Of a stretch of 60,000 bases of DNA, positions 21,734 to 32,550 are shown one piece after another. Source of the stretch: Cryptomeria japonica (Eukaryota > Streptophyta > Pinopsida > Cupressales > Cupressaceae). The notes under the pieces are model-generated. The model saw nothing but the letters and a program-made list of their open reading frames with translations, was not told the DNA's origin and searched no databases. The DNA is taken from contig NC_081415.1 in NCBI RefSeq assembly GCF_030272615.1, positions 367,768,667-367,828,666 on the forward strand, in the 5' to 3' direction. Made by a program: the position numbers and the translations under genes. Every line of letters begins with the position of its first letter. Positions within the stretch are counted from its first letter, which is position 1.

Positions 21734-22999
21734 ATGGGGGATAGGAGCTACTTTGAGATGGTTAGAGAGATAGAAGCTAGCAGAAATGAAATTGAATTCC
21801 TTAGGGGCAAACTGAAAGTTTCTCAAGTCAAAAGGAGAGAGCTATCTGAAAAACTGCAAGAAATATCTGATAATAGTTCTTCAAATGAAGCCAATATTGA
21901 AGCTTTAGCTAATGAAGTTGAAAAGGTGATTGGTGAAAAATTGAATCTAAGAAGAGAGCTAGAAGGTCTCACTATCCACATGAGTCAGGAAATGGAAGCC
22001 AAAAGAGCTGTTGAAGATCTTATCAAGGTAAGAGATCAAGAGATCATAAAAAACAAATGGGAAAAAGACACTATACATGAGGATTTGATTGCTGAAATAG
22101 AAGAAAAGGAGAACCTAAAGCTAGACCTTGAGTTGGCATCATCTCTGAAAGAGAACCTGTCTAAGCATATTGAAGATCTTGTCAAAAAGCTTACTGAATC
22201 CAATGAGAAATTGGAGAAGTTCATCAAAAGTTCTACCATGCTCGAAGAACAAATTCAATCACAGAGAATGAAGGGTGATATCTCTGGACTTGGTTTTCAT
22301 ACAACTGAAAAAGGTGAATCCTCTGGTACAAAGAACAAAATTGCTCCTAAAATAATAAGACTACCAGTAAGAAGTTTTTTAAACCTGTCACAAGCCTGGT
22401 CATACTGCAAATGTTTGTAGAAACAAACCTAATAGAAATGTAAATTACAATACTAATGCTAGGTATGTGTCTAGAAAGTTTGAAGGTAATTGCTACACAT
22501 GTGGAATGTATGGGAATAGACATATTGAGTGTAGATATGGATCAAAAAATCCTGCACCACACATGCATCCTAGACCAAATGGTGACCGGATAAGGAATTT
22601 TGATAACTAGGAAAACCAAAACTGGCAAAGATCCTATGGCAACCGGTTTTGTCCATTCGAAATGGAAAAGGCAACAAATGTTGTTTTCACCTTTTGTAAT
22701 AACTTTGGTCATGTGGCTATGAACTACAGAAGAAGAATGGGAAGAGGAAATATAGGACCCTAGAGATCATCTGGTATGGTCTGTTACCATTGCAACAAAC
22801 TGGGCACTTAGCAAAGTTTTGTAGATCAAGAAATAACAAACCGATCAACTCCTTTAAGGATCAAAAAGGCAAGCAAAAAGTTGATGTTGAGGAAATCAGA
22901 GAAGATATGAATCAGATTTGGAAAAAGAAATGTGATGATTCACCTGGAGAAGAAACTATTCCTTCACCCAGTGAAGAGAATCCAACACTGGTGACTTAA
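21734..22999 (+). pseudogene. Element B ORF1: coiled-coil Gag-like protein with zinc knuckles
   Basis: ATG 21734 (MGDRSYFEMVREIEASR) starts a frame to 22420. About 200 residues are a Glu/Lys/Leu heptad-rich coiled coil. A frameshift near 22375 moves to frames with CCHC knuckles: one lacking its first Cys (CHKPGHTANVC), one with the His replaced by Asn (CYTCGMYGNRHIEC), a damaged third (CNNFGHVAMNY) and an intact fourth (CYHCNKLGHLAKFC, near 22783). The tail to 22999 is acidic. Zinc knuckles point to RNA binding, and the position right after the primer site makes it the Gag of B. It differs from the UBN2-type Gags of A and C. Confidence 0.72.
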
Positions 23000-23451
23000 G
23001 CCTGTCTAACACGGCTAAGGGGAGCTTAATGGTAAAACATCTCCAGACCCTTTGTAAAATGAGCGGGAAAGAATATTTGAATTATAAATTTTTGGTGACT
23101 TTTTGTTAACATGTTATCAACCGACATTTCACTTAAGCAGTAAATAAAAATTAGGGTTTGTAACCTAAAGTGCGAGCATTTATTACAATTGGTAAAGAGG
23201 ATAAAAACAAGTTTTACTTTATCATTTTTACCCTAACTCTTTCAAAAAATAAATTTGAAGCAATTGGAGAGCAGAACAAGATTGTCTTGTTGTCAATTGG
23301 AAAATTGTTTTATGTTTAGAGAAATCAAGCTGAATTGAAAGTTGCAGAGAGGCAAATGGGTGTACATTTGGAAATTTCAACCAGGAAACGGAGCGACATG
23401 CAAGATACAAGGTATTTCTTTGTATACCGCTTCGAAACTTGTTTAACTAGA
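23000..23451. other. Element B spacer between ORF1 and ORF2
   Basis: AT-rich, with no supportable gene. It could be an intron or leader for ORF2; I cannot tell which. A short frame from 23335 runs into ORF2 but its N-terminal part has no support. Confidence 0.4.
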
Positions 23452-23910
23452 ATGGCATCTTCTTCTAAGTTTGTAGAAAGGTTGATGGTCACTGTTGAGC
23501 CTGAGGAAGCTCTAAAGGTAGATGAAATTATGTCTTATAATGCATTATCACAAGTCCTAAGTGGTGTTGTGGTCAAAGGTGACTTGTCCAGCTATATAGA
23601 TTGCAAGATAGAAGATTAGGAACTCTACACATCTATACTCAGCTGAAATCACTTTGTAATAAGAGTAGAAAGATTGAAACCAAATATGATAGGGTTTTCG
23701 AAAAAGGGTTTCATAATGCCGCATATTTTCTTGAAGATTTTGAGGATGAACACATAAGAATCATCTTGAGTCGAGTCCACGAAGAGAATATGTATTTGGA
23801 AAGGACCCATACAATAACCAAGGAAGCTATTAGGGTTGTAACAGGTTATTACTCAACTGGGGAAATTCCTGTGCTAAGAAGAATTTCAAAGGATACTGTC
23901 TTCAAGTTAA
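23452..23910 (+). pseudogene. Element B ORF2, first part: unknown protein, interrupted by element C
   Basis: MASSSKFVERLMVTVEP starts at 23452 and runs to 23619. A +1/-1 shift there leads into the frame at 23601-23910, with LEDFEDEHIRIILSRVHEEN, THTITKEAIRVVTGYYSTG and EIPVLRRISKD. It ends ...FKLT at the junction with C. The next residues, AVIQLTKD, start at 30226 after C, so this is one ORF. I do not recognise a named domain. Spread on a Copia-type element suggests a retroelement-specific protein, but that is inference. Confidence 0.6.
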
Positions 23911-23911
23911 C

Positions 23912-24575
23912 TGTTTGTAAAATGTTTTTATTGTAATATCTTGTAGAGCCGACCTACTAAAATTGGTCTTAGGTTATGGTATAAATGTAAGATCTTATTT
24001 GTAAGATCAAATGTGCAATGCAAAAAAGGATTGTGTGAAGGTATATGCAAGATTAAGCAAAGCTATACACACAGACATCATTTGAAGATTGAAGGAGGGT
24101 TTTTGTGAAAGCATATCAGCATTACACCGGTACTGAATCCAGAATATGAAGATGCTATTTTGTGCAGTACATTCTTATTGGATTTAACCATCCAACTATA
24201 GTCAGTGTGACTCCCATTTTGTGATTGAGCAGTGAGCTCTAGGCTATTGGCCTTTTTGCATGTGCATACCCCATTTATGTACACTTACTATCTATAGTAG
24301 TATCATCTGATTGTGGGCAAGGTTTCCCATCATGGTTTTTCCCCTTACAGGGTTTCCACGTACAAATATTGGTGTTATGTGTTGTGGATGACTTTGTGTT
24401 TATGTTTCATGCACTAATCCTTACTGGTATAGCAATTAACTATTATAACTGTCTACCAACATACTTAACTGGTTTACCGATATTAAGCATTAAGTTGGTT
24501 AAATTGTTTTTGGTTTAAATTTATTTGACAACTAATTCTCCCCCCCACCCTCTCAGTTGTCTCTGAGACCTAACA
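23912..24575 (+). repeat. Element C 5' LTR, truncated
   Basis: Aligns from TGTTTGTAAAATG (29573 in the right LTR) to the end TAACA. The first 391 bp of the LTR and the left target duplication are missing, and the junction is directly with B ORF2. Confidence 0.85.
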
Positions 24576-24577
24576 AT

Positions 24578-24589
24578 TGGTATCAGAGC
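24578..24589 (+). other. Element C primer-binding site
   Basis: TGGTATCAGAGC, an exact match to the initiator-Met tRNA 3' end complement, 2 bases after the LTR. Confidence 0.93.
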
Positions 24590-24631
24590 TTAGTCCTCTT
24601 TTGCAGAAGTTTAATAGCTTGAGGAGATCTA

Positions 24632-25440
24632 ATGTCTACTAATTATTTCAGAAAGGACAGTCATAAACTTGATGGAACCAACTATGGCATATGGAAGATC
24701 ATAATGGAGACACATCTAAATTGCATTGGAAAAGACATCTGGGAAGTTACAAAGAATGGTTATACTACTGCTGTACCAGGTCAGCCCAGTCCAGCTAACT
24801 TGACAAAAAAAGAGGAAAATGATTGCAAAGCAAGAGAAGCACTTTTGAGCGCATTATTAGATCAACAAATCATGGGACTATAAGATAGGTCTACTACTAA
24901 AGCTATTTGGGATCATTTGGAAACACTGAATGAAGGAGACTCCATAGTCAAAATTGCAAAACTTGAAAGCTTCTAAGTCAGGTATGAACATCTAAAAATA
25001 GAAGAAGGTGAAAGGATTTCTGCTTTTATGGAAAGAGTAAATGAAATTGTTTTGGGTATTAAATGTTGTGGAGGAACCTTAAGTGAGGATGAAATTGTTT
25101 CAAAAATTTTAAGAGGATGGCCACCAGCATATAAAATGAAAGTCACTGCTATAAATGAGTTAAGAACAATGCCTAATACATCGGTTACTAGGGATACATG
25201 ATTGGGAAACTTTTAGCTTTTGAAATTGAAGAATTTGGTCCTGTTGCTACTATAAAGATAGATTTGGCCTTTAAAGCATCAACATCATCTACTCCATCAT
25301 TGGACAAATCTAATTGGAAAGCCTTTTATGCAAGAGAACTTGAAGAAAGTAGGAAAGAAAATGAAGAACTTGAAGAACTTGAAGAACTTGAAGCACTATT
25401 TGCAAGGAAAATGCCTAAAGGTCTAGTTGGAAGTAAATAT
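24632..25440 (+). pseudogene. Element C Gag (UBN2-type)
   Basis: It starts MSTNYFRKDSHKLDGTNYG with the tryptophan-containing N-terminal motif of Copia Gag. IWDHLETLNEGDS and YEHLKIEEGERISAFMERVN follow in the same frame. Two TAA stops (24881-24883 and 24974-24976) sit where Gln codons would fit. A frameshift near 25190 leads into the frame from 25198 (GKLLAFEIEEFG), then a Glu-Leu repeat (NEELEELEELEAL). Length and order match a complete Gag before the zinc knuckle. Confidence 0.87.
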
Positions 25441-26328
25441 GAAGGTAAAGAACCCTTTAAATGTTTTAACTGCAATAAGATTGGTCATATGGCTTCAAGA
25501 TGCCCTGATAGACATGCTAGACTAAGAGAAGAAGCTAGAAGAACATACAAGCCTAACCCTAAATATCAGAGATACATATTTAAGAAGAATAAAGACAAAT
25601 CTTGTTACATTGATGATGAAGGTGTGACTGATGATTCTGATGAGGATTCGTCAGACAATGGATGGGTTTTTGTTGCCTTAACAGAAGATCAACTGGCACC
25701 TACTGCTCAACCGGTAGTACAGGCTCTGGCAGCTAAAGTTGAAGTAAAGGATGAATGGATCATTGATTTAGGATGCTCACATCATATGACAGGAGACAAA
25801 GGTAAATTCTTTAACTTTCAAGAATACAATGGAGGCTTAGTGAGATTTGGAGATGACAAAGCTTGTTCAATCAAAGGTAAGGGTTCAATATCTCTTGATG
25901 GTAAGCATAACACTGACAATGTCTACTATGTTGAAGGATTAAAGCATAATCTTTTGAGTGTTGGTCAATTAGTTGAGAAAGGATTTCAGTTACAATTTAA
26001 AAATGGAAAATTCAAAATCATGAACAGAACTGGTTTGGAAATTGCAACCGGTAATCAGACTAGAGGTAATATCTTTCATTTGAATAACAGTGAAAAGACA
26101 TGCCTAATTACACATATAGATGAAAGTTGGTTATGGCATAAGAGACTCTGTCATGTAAACTTTGATTGCATGGTAAAGATCAGTACTAATAAGGCAGTTA
26201 GAGATTTACCTAAAATTGTCAAACCTCAGAATACAGTATGCAAGGAATGTCAATTTGGAAAACAAGTTAGAGATAGTTTCAAAAGTATTCCAGAAAAATC
26301 AAATAATGCTCTTGATTTGATACACTGA
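25441..26328 (+). pseudogene. Element C zinc knuckle, protease and pre-integrase region
   Basis: Open without break. In order: an intact CCHC knuckle (CFNCNKIGHMASRC), an acidic linker, the protease site WIIDLGCSHHMTGD (the family has DSG; Leu replaces Ser, keeping the catalytic Asp), VEGLKHNLLSVGQL, and the integrase zinc-binding region (WLWHKRLCHVNFD, CKECQFGK). The frame is lost just after LDLIH at 26328 by a small indel. The knuckle binds RNA, the protease cuts Gag-Pol, and the HHCC region starts integrase. Confidence 0.9.
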
Positions 26329-26945
26329 ATTATGTGGTCCAGCTAGAACTAAAAGCTTACAAGGTGATAGATATTTTATGCTAATCATTGATGACTATTC
26401 TAGAATGTGGGGTTACTTTTCTCAGAGAAAAATCAAAAGCACTTGGAAAGTTCAAATTGTTCAAAGCAATGGTTGAAAATGAAACCGATAAGAAAATCAA
26501 ATGTTTAAGATCAGATCAAGGAGGTGAATTTACATCTAAGGAATTTAATACATTCTGTGAAGTGAATGGAATCAGAAGACAACTATTAGCACCTCAGACA
26601 CCACAACAAAATGGAGTTGTTGAAAGAAAAAATAGAACTATCTTGGATGCAGCAATAAGTATGTTATCAGAAGAAAACCTACCACATGTGTATTGGAGAG
26701 AAGCAGTGAGCACAGTGGTCTATACATTTAACAAAGTTCACATCAAAGGTGAAACCGGTAAGACCCATCATGAACTATGGTTTGGTAATACTCCTACTCT
26801 TAAGTATTTTAGAATTTTTGGAAGTAAATGTTATATTAGAAGAGATGAGTATATTGGCAAATTTGATCCTAGAAGTGATGAAGGAATATTTCTTGGTTAT
26901 TCATCTAAGAGCAAAGCATATAGATGTTTTAACAAGAGATTGTAG
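26329..26945 (+). pseudogene. Element C integrase core
   Basis: A one-base shift near 26326 leads to LCGPARTKS and LIIDDYSRM (first catalytic Asp). A second small shift near 26408 leads into the open frame 26388-26945. This has SDQGGEFTSKEF (second Asp), NGVVERKNRTI (catalytic Glu), YWREAVSTVVYTFN, HELWFGNTPTLKYF and DEGIFLGYSSKSKAY. All three catalytic residues survive, unlike in element A. It ends with TAG at 26943-26945. Confidence 0.9.
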
Positions 26946-28487
26946 AAAATTATTGAGAGTACAAATGTAATGATTGATGAACAATTTAGAGGAACTTCAA
27001 GGTATATAGACTCTGGACCGGTAATAGAAATCTTGACAAATGAACCTACTCTAAATCCATGGGTACAGAATGAAGATCCAGTTACCCCGGTATCATCTGA
27101 TGATTCCATAGTAATTGAGGAACAAAAACAAACTAAGACACCCCGATATGTAAGACTGAATCATTCTGAAGATCAGATAATTGGAAAATAGTTTAAAGGA
27201 GTTATGACAAGAGGAAGATTGGCAAATGAAGAGGTATGTCTTATTTCTCAAATTGAACCATCATCTATTAATGAGGCATGTGAAAATAAATTTTGGATTA
27301 AAGCTATGGAAGAAGAATTAGAACAAATTGAGAAAAACAACACTTGGACATTAGTTCCCCGGCCTAAATATAAAAATGTAATTGGAACCAAATGGGTATT
27401 TAGAAACAAACTTAATAAAGATGGTAAGGTTGTCAGAAATAAAGCAAGACTAGTGTGTAAGGGATATTCTCAGAAAGAAGGAGTTGATTACAATGAAACC
27501 TTTGCACCGGTAGCTAGAATTGAGGCATTCAGATTATTTTTGGCTTTTGCAACACACAAGAACTACAAAGTTTATCAAATGGATATTACATGTTTATTTT
27601 TGAATGGAGATCTTGAAGAGGAAGTATACATTGAACAACCTGATGGATTTTCTTTGACAGATGACAATGATATGGTTTGCAGGTTAAGAAAAGCTCTGTA
27701 TGGACTAAAACAAGCTCCAAGAGCTTGGTATGCAAGATTGGATAAGTATCTTTTAAAGATTGGTTTTACTAAAGGAAATGCAGACAACAATTTATATTAT
27801 AAAGTAACTAATGATGACATCTTTATTATATAAGTATTTGTTGATGATATAATCTTTGGAGGAGAAGATGGATTATGTAAGGAATTTTCTATTAAAATGC
27901 AGCAAGAATTTGAAATGTCTATGATTGGAGAAATAAAATTCTTTTTAGGATTGCAGATTTCACAGACTAATAAAGGCATATTCTTGATTCAATCCAAATA
28001 CTTAAAAGAGTTACTAAAGAAATTTGGGATGGAGAACTCTAAACCGGTAAGCACACATATGACAACAAATGATAAATTATCACAAAGGGATGAATCTACA
28101 CCTATTAATCCAACTAGATACAAATCTATGATAGGAGGTTTACTGTATTTGACACAAACCAGACTTGATATTATGAATGCAGTATGTATTGTTTCTAGAT
28201 TTCAAAGTAATCCTAGAGAAAATCATGAATCAACAATAAAAAGGATTTTCTGGTACTTACAAGGCACTATAAATCTTGGATTATGGTATCCTAGAGATGA
28301 AAACTTTGAATTATGTGCATACACAGATGCAAATTGGGCAAGAGATGTGGATGATAGAAAAAGCACCACTGGTGGAGCATTCTTTCTTGGAAATAGACTA
28401 GTTTCTTGGTTGAGTAAGAAACAGAGTTGTACATCTTTATCAACAGCAGAATCAAAATATGTTGCAGCAGCAACTAACTATACATAG
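26946..28487 (+). pseudogene. Element C reverse transcriptase and start of RNase H
   Basis: A linker (26946-27188, ended by TAG 27189-27191) leads to [53 protein letters not shown] and [15 protein letters not shown] at 27831-27833 sits just before the catalytic box VFVDDIIFGG. 27897-28487 continues with IGEIKFFLGLQI and GGLLYLTQTRLDIMNAV, then RNase H (YTDANWARD, GGAFFLGNRLVSW, STAESKYVAA). The TAG at 28485-28487 falls where element A has CAA (Gln). Catalytic residues look intact. Confidence 0.92.
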
Positions 28488-28790
28488 GTACTATGGCTTA
28501 AGCAAATGTTGAAAGACATAAAGGTAAAATGCAAGGAACCTATTACTATCTATTGTGATAACATTGCAGCAATTGATATATCTAAGAATCCGGTATTACA
28601 TTCTAAAACCAAACATGTTTCTATCAAACTGAATTTTCTAAGGGAAAAGGATGAAGCAAAGGAGATAAAACTAGTTTACGTGAATACTAAAGAGTAGATT
28701 GTAGATATTTTCACTACACCTTTGCCTAAGGAGACTTTTGAATATCTCAGAGATCAGCTTGGAGTCATACCACCACTGGTAGAGACTTAG
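28488..28790 (+). pseudogene. Element C C-terminal RNase H and pol end
   Basis: Continues in frame after the TAG at 28485: VLWLKQML, ITIYCDNIAAIDISKNPV, KHVSIKLNFLREKDE and VNTKE. A TAG at 28695-28697 replaces the Gln usual in the family motif KEQIVDIFT. TPLPKETFEYLRDQLGV ends the polyprotein at about 28790. Confidence 0.88.
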
Positions 28791-29181
28791 ACAGTTGATG
28801 ATTGTCATCAATCGGTAGAATTAACAGAGAAATCTTTTATTCCGGTCTTTGATGAGGAAGCTACTTCTTAGGGGGAGTAGTTGGTATATTGAATTGATTG
28901 GTATTTTGTATATGAACTTGGTTTTATTGTAACTTTGGCATTTGATGTCAAAGGGGGAGAGATATCTATGGAAAAACACATTATCTTTTGGAGAAATTGG
29001 TATGGGAAAACTTTGGAAAATACATGTTGTTCCCAGGGGGAGAGATTGTTGTTTAGGAGAGATTATTACTTTCTAGTTATAATCTTTTTGGAGATTGTTG
29101 GTTTTTGATACTTGGCATTTATGTTTTCGCACTTCGATGGTTTTTCCATCTTGTGTTTCCATCAATGCCAAAGGGGGAGAT
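28791..29181 (+). other. Element C 3' region with repeated purine tracts
   Basis: Non-coding. Holds purine tracts AGGGGGAGTAG (28870), AAAGGGGGAGAGA (28950), CAGGGGGAGAGATTG (29034) and the LTR-adjacent AAAGGGGGAGAT (29170-29181). Only the last directly precedes the LTR. Confidence 0.8.
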
Positions 29182-30225
29182 TGTTGGTATTTTGGTATGG
29201 TTTTGTCATTGATGTCAACACATACTAAAACACTAGCACTTTGGAGATCCAACAGCATTCACCGGCAAGCAAGTAACTATTCCACAGTTACTGGTATCTG
29301 ATACACTAGCAAGATATAATGATCACCTGCACTTGGAATGGCATGGAAAACACTTGGTAATGTCGAAGACATCGTCTGGACATCTTGTCCTGGAGTTTTG
29401 TTCATTGGTATATTCATAGTTCCATATTTGTTGTTACCAGCAAATAGGTCTAGGGTTACACTGACAGGTTTATCTTTTCCAGATCAACATGGCACTGTAT
29501 GGAGATGATTAATTATTGTTGTAAATGCATTAAGCTGACATGTTCAATCAGTTATTGCATTGTATATTATATTGTTTGTAAAATGTTTTTATTGTAATAT
29601 CTTGTAGAGCCAACCTACTAAAATTGGTCTTAGGTTATGGTATAAATGTAAGATCAAATGTGCAATGCGAAAAAGGATTGTGTGAAGGTATATGCGAGAT
29701 TAAGAAGAGCTATACACACAGACATCATTTGAAGATTGAAGGAGGGTTTTTGTGAAAGCATATCAGCATTACACCGGTACTGAATCCAGCATATGAAGAT
29801 GCTATTTTGTGCAATACATTCTTATTGGATTTAACCATCCAACTGTAGTCAGTGTGACTCCCATTTTGTGATTGAGCAGTGAGCTCTAGGCTGTTGGCCT
29901 TTCGGCATGTGCATACCCCATTTATGTACACTTACTATCTGCAGTAGTATCATCTGATTATGGGTAAGGTTTCCCATCGTGTTTTTTCCCCTTATAGGGT
30001 TTCCACGAACAAATATTGGTGTTATGTGTTGTGGATGACTTTGTGTTTATGTTTCATGCACTAATCCTTACCGATATAGCAATTAACTATTATAACTGTC
30101 TACCGACATACTTAACTGGTTTACGAGTATTAAGCATTAAGTTGGTTAAATTGTTTTTGGTTTAAATTTATTTGACAACTGATTCACCCCCCCCCCCACC
30201 TCTCAATTGTCTTCGGGACCTAACA
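29182..30225 (+). repeat. Element C 3' LTR
   Basis: 1044 bp, starts TGTTGG after the purine tract and ends TAACA. B ORF2 resumes at the next base. Confidence 0.9.
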
Positions 30226-31143
30226 GCTGTCATTCAGCTAACTAAAGATACAATAAAGAAGAACACAGAAAGAGCCATCATTAAGAGTGTACCCCCTGAA
30301 CTGGCAAAGCAAAAACTACTTGAAGATGATGATGATGATTCTTTAAGTATCTCAGAACCCATTGCAATGAACACTTTGAGATCTTTAGAAATGATGAAGA
30401 TTGCTAATGTTATGGAATCTTGAGCACACAAGAAGAGACTAAAAGAGCAAAGGATTGAAGCAGAGACAATCCGGAATGTAGTAGAAATTATGTCTAGTTT
30501 ACTACCGAAAATAGTTGTTGCACATCTTCCTACACCCATCAGCATAATCAAATCAAATCATTTGAAGATGCTGCTCAAATTTTTGCTGAGAAGAGCCACA
30601 AGAAGAAATATGGAGATAAAATGGCTAAGAACATTGAAAGTGGAAAAATGGCTTTATCTCATAATGGAAGTCTGTTGAAGAAAGCTATTGAATCTGGAGG
30701 GAAGTATCTTGCCTCTACCTCCAATGTTACTTTCTTTTACTCTGACATTTCTAAGAGTCAAGATGAAACCGAGCAAGAAATGGAAAGGTTATGCAAGGCA
30801 TATGTGCCACTTCAGGACTCCATTCATGACTTAAACCATTCTATAGATGATTTGCATGACAAACTAAACAGGAATGATAATGAGAAGGCTAAGAGATTCC
30901 GATCTCTAAGAGAGCTCAAGAGTCAACTCACCTCGCAAGTTGACATTCTTCAGAGAGCCTACTCCAATGCAGAAGCTATTCATGCTACTCCTAAAACCTG
31001 CATGCTAGACTCAATGGAAGAATTCTATTCAAAATTGATGTCTACCTCTGAGTACACTGCTAACATACTGGAATCATGGGAAAATGCTTTATCCCTGATG
31101 ATGCAGAATTTCAATGATATTTTTCTGAGACTAGCCAATGCAT
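30226..31143 (+). pseudogene. Element B ORF2, second part: unknown coiled-coil protein
   Basis: Continues from ...KLT (23910) with AVIQLTKDTIKKNTERA and an acidic Asp run, to a TGA near 30421 (CGA would fit). It reads on in frame (AHKKRLKEQRIEAETIRNV) and after a shift near 30560 enters the frame 30621-31145: SGKMALSHNGSLLKKAIES, YVPLQDSIHDLNHSIDDLHD, then SMEEFYSKLMSTSEYTANI and a hydrophobic end. Combined with the first part it is about 460 codons. It is helical and probably partly coiled coil. I do not recognise a family and assign no function. Confidence 0.6.
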
Positions 31144-31436
31144 GAACTATTTTTTGTAATATATGTTGAACACTTTGATACAGATTTTCTATTTATATGT
31201 ATATATTTTACTTTATCATTTTGGCATTGTTGTCAAAGGGGAGTAATAATATGTATGTGTGTTTTTGAAAATTTTGTATTTATACATGCATTAAGGGGGA
31301 GTATTGCATTAAGGGGGAGTGTTGCATTAAAAGGGGAATATGAGTACATATGTAAATATGTTGTGTATGCACACTTAGCATTATTGTATTACTCTAAAAT
31401 TTTCTAAGTGTTGCCATCAATGCCAAAGGGGAAGAT
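31144..31436 (+). other. Element B 3' region with purine tracts
   Basis: Non-coding, with AAAGGGGAGTAA (31226), TTAAGGGGGAGTATTG (31292), TTAAGGGGGAGTGTTG (31310) and the LTR-adjacent AAAGGGGAAGAT (31425). A 19-base unit ATTAAGGGGGAGT... is repeated in tandem. Confidence 0.75.
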
Positions 31437-32550
31437 TGTTGTCTTGATGATGATTGTAATGTACTCATCACTTGTTGTCATTGATGAAACACTCTCACAC
31501 ACACATATGATTACATTGACTACCAGTGTAACTTCATTGGTTTACATTGTTAACCGATATGTTTAAGGTCTATCTCTAACTGGTACTCTGTGTCAATCGA
31601 TATGTGCTTAAGAGATAACCTGTGGTTACATTAAGTCGGCATCAAAATAAAGATGAAAATGAAGATGGAGATCAAATGGAAGATTCCAGGATAACGGTTC
31701 ACATGTTTTGTTCCAACCAGTGTTGAATCTAACCGGTATCTGATTTTGTGATGAGTTACCAGCACCATTTTCTTGACAGTCATTTTGTGATGAGTTATGT
31801 TTACTTGTCTAGATACAATGCACCTAGGAAATTGTGTTCCTATGGTGACCATAAGATTTTTATGTCTATTTAAAGACATCTTAGTGAATCATTTAAACGA
31901 GAGAACTGATATAGAAGAGGATTTTATGCGAATACTGATATGCATAAAGAGTGAAAGCTTTTGTTGAAGAGCAATAAGTGTTAAGATGAAGAGCAGTGTT
32001 GAATGTACTTAGAATGATCTGATCAAGCAAGTCTTGTGCAACTTAGAACAAATCAAACCTTTCTTGTTGTTTTCTAATCATTACAACAGAATCAAAACCC
32101 CTAACCAGGTAAGCTCTAACAAGCTTCATTATACAAATACTCTAACAATGTGATCCATTAGTTTGGATTCTCAAATCCTCCAGCGAGGTTATTCCTAACA
32201 AGGTAGTACTCTTAACAGGGTATAAGCTTGTAATCAAGCTTGGGATCTCTAACAAGATTCGCTCCTAGCAGAGCACTTTGTAAGACCTTAACCGGTCAGT
32301 TATCTATTACTGTAGATAGTTAACTTGTGAGTTCCATCTCACTGTGGTTCTTACCTATTTTGCTTTTTCATGTATAAACACTTGTGTTATGGTGGATGTT
32401 CTACTTTACATGAATGTTGTTATTTCATTTTGGATAGCATGGATTTTGTTTAAATGCTTGGTTAATTTCATCTACTGGTTAGTGTTTGAAGTTGTGTGTT
32501 TTTTGGTGTAACTGATTCACCCCCCCTCTCAGTGCTTTTCAAGTCCATCG
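31437..32550 (+). repeat. Element B 3' LTR
   Basis: 1114 bp, starts TGTTGTCTTG and ends ...AAGTCCATCG before the GATCA duplication. The expected terminal CA is mutated. Confidence 0.9.

Larger units (their letters stand above)
23912..30225 (+). mobile_element. Element C: near-complete SIRE-like Ty1/Copia retrotransposon
   Basis: The right LTR 29182-30225 (1044 bp) is complete. The left LTR is only its last 664 bp (23912-24575). The primer site TGGTATCAGAGC follows. All pol domains are present in Copia order with a modest number of stops and small shifts, making it the best-preserved autonomous-type element in the window. It lies within ORF2 of B. Several purine tracts sit between pol and the right LTR, a SIRE-type trait. 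Confidence 0.9.
20558..32550 (+). mobile_element. Element B: non-autonomous Copia-type element with coiled-coil Gag and a second unknown ORF
   Basis: Two 1114-bp LTRs (20558-21671 and 31437-32550) are flanked by an exact GATCA duplication (20553-20557 and 32551-32555), and removing B restores the RT frame of A. The primer site is TGGTATCAAAGC. The interior carries a coiled-coil/zinc-knuckle Gag and a second ORF, but no protease, integrase or RT of its own; all pol sequence inside its limits belongs to the inserted element C. LTR ends are mutated (left starts TATTGG, right ends CG). Confidence 0.88.
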
